Assembly: GCA_044349205.1 (NCBI GenBank)
Contig: JBIKRJ010000154.1
Coordinates: 1 to 5,798, forward strand
Length of the DNA: 5,798 nucleotides
Origin: UBA9547 sp044349205
GTDB lineage: Bacteria; Bacteroidota; Bacteroidia; Cytophagales; UBA9547
Direction: 5' to 3'
Part shown: positions 1 through 5,798 of the stretch, in pieces
How positions within the stretch are numbered: position 1 is the stretch's first letter
How the letters are laid out: the number at the start of each line of letters is the position of its first letter
Notes under the pieces: generated by a model
What the model was told of the DNA's origin: nothing
Seen by the model: only the letters and a program-made list of their open reading frames with translations
Databases searched by the model: none
Program-made: the position numbers and the translations under genes

Positions 1-926
1 ATGCGACACCCGATGGAAGTCCAACCAGTGTAGTTATGGCCTAAGTCGCCAGGATTTGGCAAAACTTCTTTCAAAAATTGGATAGGCACAATTTCTACAC
101 CTTTGTACATAATAGGATCTATACGAGCCATCCCTATGTTCTGAATTACGCGAAGGTGAGTTAAATATTCTTGTCCGAATGTCATCCAAAAACGGGCTCT
201 TTTTAAAGTTGGAAAATTTTTAACCAGTGACTCCAATTCTTCGTGGTATATCACATACGATTCTTTGGGACCAATTTCAGGGTAGGTAAGAGGTTTGTGA
301 ATCTCGTGTGGTTCGGTGATTACCCATTTGCCATTTTCCCAATATTTACCTTTTTGGGTCACTTCGCGTATGTTTATTTCGGGATTGAAATTGGTCGCAA
401 AGGCATGGCCATGGCTTCCTGCATTGGCATCTACGATGTCCAGTTCATGAATTTCATCGAAATGGTGTTTGGCTGCATAGGCGGTGTACACATTGGTTAC
501 GCCGGGGTCGAAACCACAACCCAAAATGGCAGTGAGACCTGCTTTTTCAAAGCGGTCTTGATACGCCCATTGCCAGCTATATTCAAACTTGGCTTCTTCT
601 TTGGGTTCGTAATTGGCAGTATCCAAATAATGCACTCCCGTTTCCAAACATGCCTCCATAATGGTGAGGTCTTGATAGGGAAGCGCCACATTGATGACTA
701 AATCGGGTTTGAAGTGATTGAACAAATCAACAAGTTCGGGTACATTGTCGGCATCTACCTGCGCCGTTTGAATGTCGGAACGGCCAATGGCTTTCACAAT
801 AGCATCGCATTTTGACTTTGTGCGGCTAGCCAGCATCACTTCGGTAAATACATGAGGCAGTTGTGCTACCTTGTGGGCTACCACTGTTCCCACTCCACCT
901 GCTCCTATAATCAATACTTTTCCCAT
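1..926 (-). CDS. Carboxynorspermidine dehydrogenase (saccharopine dehydrogenase family), C-terminus cut by window edge
   Basis: The reading frame opens at an ATG on the minus strand (924-926) and stays open for 308 codons to the left edge, so the C-terminal part is missing. The family is usually about 400 residues, so roughly three quarters are present. The N-terminus is an NAD(P)-binding Rossmann fold with GAGGVG at residues 8-13 and an Arg at 35 (ASRT) where NADP enzymes bind the phosphate. Conserved family blocks follow: NVALPYQD (79-86), HYLDTANYEP (99-108), GCGFDPGV (136-143), NPEINIREVTQKG (181-193), GPKESY (219-224), RARFWMTFGQEYL (243-255) and TSIGC (303-307). From family knowledge, this enzyme reductively condenses aspartate semialdehyde with a diamine to give carboxy(nor)spermidine, which a decarboxylase then converts to (nor)spermidine or spermidine. 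It acts in the cytoplasm. The partner decarboxylase is not in the window. A lysine-pathway saccharopine dehydrogenase is the alternative, but the blocks fit the polyamine branch better. It is divergent from recQ. Confidence 0.85.
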   Translation of the reverse strand, partial: MGKVLIIGAGGVGTVVAHKVAQLPHVFTEVMLASRTKSKCDAIVKAIGRSDIQTAQVDADNVPELVDLFNHFKPDLVINVALPYQDLTIMEACLETGVHYLDTANYEPKEEAKFEYSWQWAYQDRFEKAGLTAILGCGFDPGVTNVYTAYAAKHHFDEIHELDIVDANAGSHGHAFATNFNPEINIREVTQKGKYWENGKWVITEPHEIHKPLTYPEIGPKESYVIYHEELESLVKNFPTLKRARFWMTFGQEYLTHLRVIQNIGMARIDPIMYKGVEIVPIQFLKEVLPNPGDLGHNYTGWTSIGCR

Positions 927-964
927 TTCCAGATTTAATGTTTTATCTAAATAGTCAACAAAAA

Positions 965-1010
965 AAAGGTATTTGTGCTAACAATAAAAGGATGAAAGGT
1001 ACTTATTTGT
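965..1010. repeat. Imperfect direct repeat AAAGGT-(n4)-ATTTGT
   Basis: AAAGGT directly followed by ATTTGT (965-976) recurs 30 bases later as AAAGGT, four extra bases, ATTTGT (995-1010). It lies in the divergent promoter region, so it could be a pair of regulator sites or a duplicated -7 region for the leftward gene (both copies read TACCTTT on the minus strand). In DNA this AT-rich it may also be chance. Confidence 0.3.
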
Positions 1011-1021
1011 AAAGTGCCCAA
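994..1021 (-). promoter_or_regulatory. Possible promoter for the carboxynorspermidine dehydrogenase gene
   Basis: Read on the minus strand, TTG (1019-1021) is followed after 17 bases by TACCTTTC (994-1001). This is one mismatch from the Bacteroidota -7 element TAnnTTTG, with a -33-like TTG at an acceptable distance. It would leave a leader of about 60 bases before the ATG at 926. A second TACCTTT lies nearer the gene (965-971) but has no TTG at a suitable distance. This is a motif match only and is weak. Confidence 0.3.
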
Positions 1022-1037
1022 TCGAAAACCCATATTG

Positions 1038-1069
1038 TTTAATTTCGCATAGAAACAATCCTAACTTTG
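1038..1069 (+). promoter_or_regulatory. Likely Bacteroidota-type promoter for recQ
   Basis: TAACTTTG at 1062-1069 matches the -7 consensus TAnnTTTG at every specified position. About 20 bases upstream is TTTA (1038-1041), a partial match to the -33 TTTG box; a TTG at 1035-1037 is slightly too far away. Transcription would begin near 1073, leaving a leader of about 28 bases before the proposed TTG start at 1101. Confidence 0.5.
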
Positions 1070-1100
1070 AATTCATTGTATAAGGTAAGCACAAAGTAGT

Positions 1101-2810
1101 TTGGCCACTATTCATCAAATTTTACAACAGTACTGGAAGTATTCGCATTTCAGACCCCAACAGCAAGAAATTGTAGAGGCTGTTATCGGGAAAAACGATG
1201 TATTGGCTCTTTTGCCTACAGGTGGGGGCAAGTCGCTTTGCTATCAGTTGCCAGCCGTGGCTATGCAGGGGGTGTGCTTGGTAGTGTCGCCTTTGGTGGC
1301 ACTCATGAAAGACCAAGTGGAAGCATTGCGCGCAAAGAATATTCCTGCTGAAGCCATTTATTCGGGATTGAATTACAAGGAGGTGGACAGGATTTTAGAC
1401 AATTGTGTGTATGGCCATGTGAAACTGTTGTATGTGGCGCCTGAAAGATTGAAATCTGAACTTTTTCTTGAGCGTTTCCGGCGCATGAATATATGTTTAT
1501 TGGCTGTTGACGAAGCACATTGTATATCGGAATGGGGCTACGATTTCCGTCCTGCTTATTTCAACATTCACACTCTAAGGGAATTGAAACCCCAAGTACC
1601 TTGTATTGCCCTTACAGCCACCGCTACACCAAAAGTAGAGGAAGACATAAAAGCTAAATTGGCTTTAAAGAAGCCCCAAGTTTTCAAAGCCAGCTATGCC
1701 AGACCCAATCTTGTCTTTTCATGTGTGAACACTGAAATGAAAGCTAGGACAATGTTGGAACATCCTGCCATGAAACAAGGAAGAGGCATTGTGTATGCTC
1801 GTTCGCGCAAGGCCACTAAAGAGCTTACCATGTATTTCTTAAAAAACTGCATTCCGACCACATTTTATCATGCTGGTCTTTCGCACCACGAAAGGCAAGA
1901 GGCCATGCAAAAGTGGACGAAAGGTGGGGCAAGGGTGATGGTGGCCACCAATGCTTTTGGTATGGGTATCGACAAGGACGATGTTCGATTTGTTTTTCAT
2001 TATGACTTGCCCGAAAGTTTGGAGGCCTATTACCAAGAGGCGGGCAGAGCAGGCCGAGACGGCAAGGAGGCCCATTGTGTGCTGTTTTACTTCGATGGCG
2101 ATATACAACTGGCCATGCAAAAACTGGAAAGTTCATTTCCTCCCATAGAATACATTCGGAACGTGTACCAGTTGTTGGCCAATTATTACCAATTGGCGGT
2201 GGGTAGTGCCGAATTGGAAGCCTTCGATTTTGATTTTGACGATTTTAGAAGCCGATACAAACTAGAAGTGGTACCCTGTTACAATGCCTTGAAAAAACTG
2301 GAGGAAGAGGGGTACATTCATTTGAACGAGTCTTTTTACACGCCATCAAAGGTCTATATTCCAATTTCTTACGAGCAGTTGTACGAGTTTCAGGTAAAAT
2401 ATCCTCGTTTAGACCCATTTATAAAATCCCTGCTTAGAATGTATGGAGGCGATTTGTTCACCCATTTTACCATGATATCGGAAAGTAAACTTGCCAAACT
2501 CATGCAGTTAGCTGTTTCGGAATTAGTCTCCAATCTTGAGGTTTTGCACAAACAAGGCATTTTGTGCTATCAGCCGACTAATTCAAAGCCCAAACTTACC
2601 TTTCTGACACCTCGATACGATGCCCGCAATTTGCCTTTGAACAAAAGAAAAATGGACGAACTGAAACAGCGTAAGGTGCATAAACAAGAGGAGATGATAC
2701 ACTATGCCAAAGCTGACCGTATGTGTCGAATAGCTTTCATACTAGAGTATTTTGGCGAAGAGCACAACGCAAAATGTGGAAAATGCGACAATTGTTTGGC
2801 AAAGAGCTGA
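1101..2810 (+). CDS. recQ: RecQ-family ATP-dependent DNA helicase, TTG start
   Basis: This 569-residue superfamily 2 helicase should unwind DNA 3'-5' in recombination and replication-fork repair. Motifs in order: motif 0 FRPQQQ (17-22), Walker A LPTGGGKS (38-45), motif Ia VSPLVALMKDQ (62-72), DEAH box (137-140) running into the RecQ aromatic-rich loop CISEWGYDFRP (141-151), motif III LTATATP (171-177), motif V ATNAFGMGID (282-291) and motif VI QEAGRAGRDG (312-321). A region of about 200 residues follows, with a winged-helix-like stretch (about 395-420). The RecQ zinc cysteines come last: C542, C559, C562 and C565 in the pattern YFGE...CGKCDNC. In E. coli RecQ the zinc site follows the helicase core directly and is itself followed by winged-helix and HRDC domains; here the protein ends four residues after the last cysteine and has no HRDC. 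The start is TTG: an in-frame TAA lies at 1086-1088, and the first in-frame ATG falls after Walker A. Confidence 0.93.
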   Translation: MATIHQILQQYWKYSHFRPQQQEIVEAVIGKNDVLALLPTGGGKSLCYQLPAVAMQGVCLVVSPLVALMKDQVEALRAKNIPAEAIYSGLNYKEVDRILDNCVYGHVKLLYVAPERLKSELFLERFRRMNICLLAVDEAHCISEWGYDFRPAYFNIHTLRELKPQVPCIALTATATPKVEEDIKAKLALKKPQVFKASYARPNLVFSCVNTEMKARTMLEHPAMKQGRGIVYARSRKATKELTMYFLKNCIPTTFYHAGLSHHERQEAMQKWTKGGARVMVATNAFGMGIDKDDVRFVFHYDLPESLEAYYQEAGRAGRDGKEAHCVLFYFDGDIQLAMQKLESSFPPIEYIRNVYQLLANYYQLAVGSAELEAFDFDFDDFRSRYKLEVVPCYNALKKLEEEGYIHLNESFYTPSKVYIPISYEQLYEFQVKYPRLDPFIKSLLRMYGGDLFTHFTMISESKLAKLMQLAVSELVSNLEVLHKQGILCYQPTNSKPKLTFLTPRYDARNLPLNKRKMDELKQRKVHKQEEMIHYAKADRMCRIAFILEYFGEEHNAKCGKCDNCLAKS

Positions 2811-2902
2811 ATAGTATAGAGTTGTGTTTGCAAAAAAAAGCTAAAAAGATGCTAAATTGCTTTCTTAAAACATCTAATTCAACAAAAACAATCCAACGAG
2901 TT
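2811..2902. other. Spacer between recQ and the secreted propeller gene
   Basis: This 92-base AT-rich spacer shows no stem-loop with a T-run that would make a convincing terminator for recQ. The best promoter-like string, TGTGTTTG (2823-2830), is one mismatch from TAnnTTTG but lacks a well-spaced -33 box. The hexamer GCTAAA occurs twice (2840-2845 and 2852-2857) without clear meaning. Confidence 0.5.
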
Positions 2903-3103
2903 ATGAAAAAAATATACATCTCTTTTGCTTTCGTCTTATTCAATATCGTTTGCAATGCGCAATGGCAGCAAGTAAATAATGGTTTTTCTAATTTTACAGG
3001 TGGTGCCAGAATGTTAGGTGCTACCAACACCGACCTTTTTGCCTTGTCGATACAGGTGGAATCTACAAAACAAATGATAATGGCAACAATTGGACAATGG
3101 TAA
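2903..3103 (+). CDS. N-terminal fragment of the propeller protein, with signal peptide
   Basis: As the sequence stands, this frame gives 66 residues. It opens with Met-Lys-Lys, a hydrophobic core (IYISFAFVLFNIV) and a likely signal peptidase cut after CNA, before Gln at residue 20; this is why the ATG at 2903 is preferred over an upstream in-frame ATG at 2723 that lies inside recQ. The first propeller strand (about residues 21-45) follows. The last 15-20 residues do not resemble a propeller, while the -1 frame does, placing the frameshift near 3036-3055. Alone, this product would be exported but would not fold as a propeller and would lack the sorting domain. Confidence 0.6.
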   Translation: MKKIYISFAFVLFNIVCNAQWQQVNNGFSNFTGGARMLGATNTDLFALSIQVESTKQMIMATIGQW

Positions 3104-3775
3104 CTGCTCCTCCAGGTTTTACAAGTCCTCCAAAATGCGGATATTACTTCAACGGGAAGTATTTTTTAGGATATGAAAGTACTTCCACCTGCGCTACTTA
3201 CAGCACCGACAACGGCGCCACTTGGAATAGCGTAACTGGATTGCCAGATGTTAAAACGAAAGTTTTGGGGTTTTTTTAATGTCTCGAATGATCTATTCCT
3301 CTACACAAGTGCAAAGGGTGTTTTCAAATCGACCGATGGTGGTCTTACTTGGAATGCAGCAAATAATGGTCTTTCAAATTTAAAAATTATGTCTGTCACC
3401 ATTATCAATTCAAAAATTGTGCTGGCCACAGATGGGGGAGGTGTATTTATTTCTTCGGACAATGGTAGCAACTGGGTGCAATCCAATTCTGGTATTACAT
3501 CTAGTTTGAATAGCAATATCGTGTGGACTATGGGTTCTAACCTGTATTTCTATACAATAGTGGGTAATCAGTGTTTCACCAGCAACAATGAAGGGGCTAA
3601 TTGGACATCATATAACAACAAGTTTCCCTTTTTGAAAAGCTCAACATTCGGTCAGGTGAAAAGCATTAAAGAAGTATACCGAAACGGTAGCAATTTGTAT
3701 ATGATGTCCACAACTCAATTAAGTCTTTCGATATCAGACAGTGTTTTTATTTCGACTAACGAAGGTGCTAATTGG
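3070..3775 (+). repeat. Six Asp-box (BNR-like) motifs of a beta-propeller
   Basis: The pattern S/T-x-D/N-x-G-x-x-W occurs six times, with the Trp codons at 3091, 3223, 3350, 3473, 3602 and 3773. The spacing is about 41-44 codons, except the last, which is 57. The first two copies lie in the shifted frame and the other four in the original frame, which is direct evidence that all belong to one gene. Copies five and six have Asn in place of the Asp and Glu-Gly in the turn. Each box normally marks the hairpin between the outer strands of one blade, so a six- or seven-bladed propeller is inferred. Confidence 0.8.
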
Positions 3776-4150
3776 AAAAATATTACCGATAATTTACCAA
3801 ATGAAATTCTTGGTGGTGGCCTTACGGAATTCAATGGAAATTTGTTCATAGCCTATGGGTCTGCTAATACTGGGATTTATCGCAGATCTACCACTCTAGG
3901 GACAAATGAAAGTAATTTATCAAATAGTGTAAATGTGTATCCTAACCCTTTCAATGACAAAATCATGCTGTCAAATGCCACAAGTCAAAGCATAAAACAA
4001 GTATTCGTTTATGATGAGTTGGGTAAGCTCGTTTTATCTGAAATTGGCAACTTCGAATTTGTAAATACATCTAACTTGAATTCAGGGATTTACTTATTCA
4101 AAATAGTATTTTCAGACAATTCTTCTTTAAATAGAAAGTTGTTGAAATAG
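3248..4150 (+). CDS. C-terminal fragment of the propeller protein: Asp-box repeats and type IX sorting domain
   Basis: This frame is 300 codons long from its first ATG, but that ATG is internal to the real gene and the fragment has no signal peptide. The first ten or so residues before Asn-Val-Ser are out of the native frame. It carries four of the six Asp boxes (STDGGLTW, SSDNGSNW, SNNEGANW, STNEGANW). From about 3923 it has a type A type IX sorting domain with VYPNPF, a mid-domain VYDELGKLV strand, LNSGIYLFKI, and a basic end (RKLLK). In this family that domain directs passage through the type IX translocon and is then usually cleaved. Translated alone it would stay in the cytoplasm. Confidence 0.75.
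   Translation: MLKRKFWGFFNVSNDLFLYTSAKGVFKSTDGGLTWNAANNGLSNLKIMSVTIINSKIVLATDGGGVFISSDNGSNWVQSNSGITSSLNSNIVWTMGSNLYFYTIVGNQCFTSNNEGANWTSYNNKFPFLKSSTFGQVKSIKEVYRNGSNLYMMSTTQLSLSISDSVFISTNEGANWKNITDNLPNEILGGGLTEFNGNLFIAYGSANTGIYRRSTTLGTNESNLSNSVNVYPNPFNDKIMLSNATSQSIKQVFVYDELGKLVLSEIGNFEFVNTSNLNSGIYLFKIVFSDNSSLNRKLLK
3923..4147 (+). other. Type IX secretion C-terminal sorting domain (coding segment)
   Basis: The last 75 or so codons of the propeller gene show the hallmarks of the type A Por sorting domain. NVYPNPF is near its start, followed by a beta-rich segment with V-Y-D-x-x-G-K-L-V, then the L-N-x-G-I-Y-L-F-K-I strand, and a Lys-rich end. This domain is confined largely to Bacteroidota, so it also supports the organism call. 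Confidence 0.9.
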
Positions 4151-4198
4151 CTTTTTTTAATGGTTTTTCCTTTTTGCATCTAAAACAAAAACAGAATT

Positions 4199-4978
4199 AT
4201 GGCAACAGTTTTGATTACAGGAGCATCCAATGGTATAGGTTTGGAATTGGCAAAAATCCATGCCTCAAAAGGAGACAACTTAGTCTTGGTTGCTAGGAAC
4301 AAAGTAAAACTAGATGAATTGAAAGCGGAATTGGAAGGGCTTTTCCCAGTCAAAGTCTACACCATCGGCAAAGACCTTTCATTGCCCGATGTCGCAAAAG
4401 AGGTGTATGAGGAAACGACCAAACTATCCATTCATGTTGACTACCTTGTCAACAATGCTGGTTTTGGCGATTTTGGAATGTTTTTAGAGTCAGATTGGGA
4501 CAAGTTGTTGAAAATGATTAATTTGAACATGACTACCCTTACGCATCTTACCAAACTGTATTTAGAGGGTATGGTTAAAAGTGGGAGTGGTAAAATAATG
4601 AATGTGGCATCTACTGCTGCATTTCAATCAGGGCCAACCATGGCGGTTTACTATGCAACCAAAGCGTATGTTTTAAGTTTTTCGGAAGCATTAGACAATG
4701 AAGTGAGAGAAAAAGGCATAACTGTTACTACTTTATGTCCTGGGCCTACTGAAAGCGGTTTTCAGGCGGCCGCAGCTTTGGAAGAAAGCGGTTTAGTGAA
4801 GGGCAAGAAATTGCCATCGTCAAAAGAAGTGGCGGAATATGGCTACAAGGCTATGATGAAAGGGAAAACCGTGGCGATACATGGATTTGTGAACTTTATC
4901 ATGGCCGTGTCTGTAGGCCTTATGCCTCGAAGTTTTGTGGTCAAAATCACGCGGCAACTCCAAAATAAAGTACAATGA
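4199..4978 (+). CDS. Classical short-chain dehydrogenase/reductase
   Basis: This 259-residue protein has the normal length for a classical SDR and reads intact from ATG to TGA. It carries the cofactor loop TGASNGIG (7-14), Arg33 in VARN (suggesting NADP(H)), NNAG (85-88), catalytic Asn110, Ser138, and the Tyr151-Lys155 pair of the YxxxK motif (YYATK), then PGP (181-183). All four catalytic residues are present, so an active cytoplasmic oxidoreductase is expected. The overall look is that of the DltE/YqjQ-type group (COG0300), whose substrates are mostly unknown; none can be assigned here. The C-terminal 35 residues include a hydrophobic stretch (about 229-243) that could associate with a membrane or a partner subunit. 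It starts 48 bases after the propeller gene and its stop overlaps the next start. Confidence 0.92.
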   Translation: MATVLITGASNGIGLELAKIHASKGDNLVLVARNKVKLDELKAELEGLFPVKVYTIGKDLSLPDVAKEVYEETTKLSIHVDYLVNNAGFGDFGMFLESDWDKLLKMINLNMTTLTHLTKLYLEGMVKSGSGKIMNVASTAAFQSGPTMAVYYATKAYVLSFSEALDNEVREKGITVTTLCPGPTESGFQAAAALEESGLVKGKKLPSSKEVAEYGYKAMMKGKTVAIHGFVNFIMAVSVGLMPRSFVVKITRQLQNKVQ

Positions 4979-5798
4979 AAAAAATAGCGATTATTGGTTC
5001 CACAGGAATGTGCGGAAAGCCTGTAGCACAAGCATTTATCCAAGCTGGATTTGAAGTAACTTTATTGGTTCGCAATGAAGCGAAAGCGAAAACTATTTTC
5101 GGAGCCCAAGCCCACATTATAGAAGGAGACATCAAAGACAAAGAAAAATTGAAAACACTCTTGCAAGGTCAAGAGTATCTGTACTTGAATCTTTCGGTAG
5201 AGCAAGATAGCAAAATAGATGATTTTCAGGCTGAAAGGGAAGGCTTGCAAAACATTCTGCAAATAGCCAGAGAGGCAAATATAAAACGAGTTGGCTATTT
5301 GTCTTCCTTGGTTCAATTTTACACGGGTATAGACTGGTGGGTATTAGACATCAAAAGAGAAGCGGTACAGAAAATAAAGAATTCAGGCATTCCATATTCT
5401 CTTTTTTATCCTTCCACATTTATGGAAAGTATCGACAAGGTTTACAGACAGGGAAATAGCATTAATCTAGCGGGTGCTTCCAAATACCCGATGTATTTGA
5501 TAGCAGGCGCAGATTATGGCAAGCAAGTGGTGAAAGCCTTTCAAATTGACAATGTAAACCACGAATATGTGGTACAAGGTGAAGAAGCTTTTACTGTCGA
5601 TGTGGCAGCCAAATTATTTGTCGAAAACTACACAAAATCAAAAGTTAAAGTTTCAAAACTTCCCTATGGTGTTTTGAAGTTTTTAGGACTGTTTTCAAGA
5701 AAACTTCATTATGTGTCCAACATAGTGTATGTGTTGAACAACAACCCTGAAAAATTCGAAGCCGAAAAAACTTGGCAAACATTAGGAAAGCCTGAAAC
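4975..5798 (+). CDS. NmrA-like NAD(P)-binding protein (atypical SDR), cut by right window edge
   Basis: The ATG at 4975 overlaps the TGA of the preceding SDR gene (ATGA), and the frame stays open for 274 codons to the edge. The Rossmann loop is GSTGMCG (8-14), with Arg33 in LVRN favouring NADP(H) and GD at 51-52 as in other atypical SDRs. Further family features are YLSS (108-111) and a Lys127-containing helix followed by SGIPYSLFYPSTFME (137-151). The classical YxxxK pair is absent: the position four before Lys127 is Val123. The family contains reductases, isomerases and redox-sensing regulators, so the reaction cannot be named. The last residues (TWQTLGKPE) resemble the end of the family, so probably only a short tail is missing. 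The four-base overlap implies co-transcription and translational coupling with the SDR. Confidence 0.87.
   Translation, partial: MKKIAIIGSTGMCGKPVAQAFIQAGFEVTLLVRNEAKAKTIFGAQAHIIEGDIKDKEKLKTLLQGQEYLYLNLSVEQDSKIDDFQAEREGLQNILQIAREANIKRVGYLSSLVQFYTGIDWWVLDIKREAVQKIKNSGIPYSLFYPSTFMESIDKVYRQGNSINLAGASKYPMYLIAGADYGKQVVKAFQIDNVNHEYVVQGEEAFTVDVAAKLFVENYTKSKVKVSKLPYGVLKFLGLFSRKLHYVSNIVYVLNNNPEKFEAEKTWQTLGKPE

Larger units (their letters stand above)
927..1100. other. Divergent intergenic region between the polyamine gene and recQ
   Basis: This 174-base AT-rich spacer separates two genes that point away from each other, so it should hold both promoters. It contains a consensus-like rightward promoter, a weaker leftward candidate, and an imperfect direct repeat. 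No open frame with coding character, RNA gene or convincing hairpin was seen. Confidence 0.7.
2903..4150 (+). pseudogene. Secreted Asp-box beta-propeller protein with type IX sorting domain, broken by two compensating frameshifts
   Basis: One gene of about 415 residues is spread over three overlapping frames. The ATG at 2903 begins a signal peptide. The frame stops at 3101-3103, but homologous sequence continues in the -1 frame from about 3040-3055 (DTGGIYKTNDNGNNW) until TAA at 3277-3279. It then returns to the first frame after the G4T7 run at 3267-3277 and reads to TAG at 4148-4150. Removing one T from the T7 run and adding one base near 3036-3051 (there is a T5 run at 3036-3040) would restore a single protein. 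It has six Asp-box motifs spaced about 41-57 codons apart and a C-terminal YPNPF-type sorting domain. From family knowledge it should cross the inner membrane by Sec and the outer membrane by type IX secretion, ending on the surface or outside the cell. The ligand or substrate is unknown; Asp-box propellers include sialidases and many non-enzymes, and no sialidase catalytic set was recognised. The breaks may be real or may be read errors. Confidence 0.8.

Noticed and set aside
243..701. 152-codon open frame on the plus strand
   Set aside because: It lies antisense to the well-conserved carboxynorspermidine dehydrogenase, and its translation resembles no known family.
1825..2136. Overlapping minus-strand open frames inside recQ (also 1122-1316 and 1303-1518)
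   Set aside because: They are antisense shadows of an intact conserved helicase gene, with low-complexity, non-domain translations.
2176..2196. Inverted CCAATT/AATTGG pattern inside recQ
   Set aside because: It encodes conserved protein sequence (LANYYQL), and such short AT-rich palindromes arise by chance.
2723..2902. Upstream in-frame extension of the propeller gene to an ATG at 2723
   Set aside because: It would overlap the end of recQ and bury the clear signal peptide that begins at 2903.
3267..3277. Programmed ribosomal frameshift at G4T7
   Set aside because: Restoring the protein needs a -1 shift at a weakly slippery site and then a +1 shift 220 bases later; no stimulatory structure or known precedent in this family supports that.
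4151..4198. T-rich stretch after the propeller gene as a terminator, or TAGCTTTT as an SDR promoter
   Set aside because: There is no GC-rich stem before the T run, and the TAnnTTTG-like string has no -33 box at a suitable distance.
4843..5316. Minus-strand open frames under the SDR and NmrA-like genes
   Set aside because: They are antisense to two well-supported genes and have no recognisable domain.

Overview
The window looks like chromosomal DNA from a member of the Bacteroidota. Four things point there: a secreted protein with a C-terminal type IX secretion sorting domain; a RecQ whose zinc cluster sits at the extreme C-terminus; a TAnnTTTG-type promoter instead of an E. coli -35/-10 pair; and AT-rich DNA with little Shine-Dalgarno signal before the starts. 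Genus cannot be read from the sequence. No mobile elements, CRISPR arrays, tRNA or rRNA genes were seen.

Layout. Positions 1-926 (minus strand) hold most of a saccharopine-dehydrogenase-family enzyme, best matched to carboxynorspermidine dehydrogenase of polyamine synthesis; its C-terminus runs off the left edge. A 174-base divergent intergenic region (927-1100) carries a good Bacteroidota-type promoter facing right. Positions 1101-2810 (plus) encode a RecQ-family DNA helicase that appears to start with TTG. Positions 2903-4150 (plus) encode a secreted Asp-box (BNR-like) beta-propeller protein with a signal peptide and a type IX sorting domain, but the frame is broken twice by compensating single-base shifts. 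Positions 4199-4978 (plus) encode a classical short-chain dehydrogenase/reductase. It overlaps by four bases a NmrA-like NAD(P)-binding protein (4975 to the right edge), which is cut by the window end.

The genes do not form one obvious pathway. The two Rossmann-fold genes at the right are very likely one operon and may act together. RecQ and the polyamine enzyme are divergently transcribed housekeeping genes, and the propeller protein is an envelope or extracellular accessory protein. I see no strong case for an undescribed multi-gene system. The most notable points are the doubly frameshifted secreted gene, the RecQ domain order with its TTG start, and the overlapping oxidoreductase pair.
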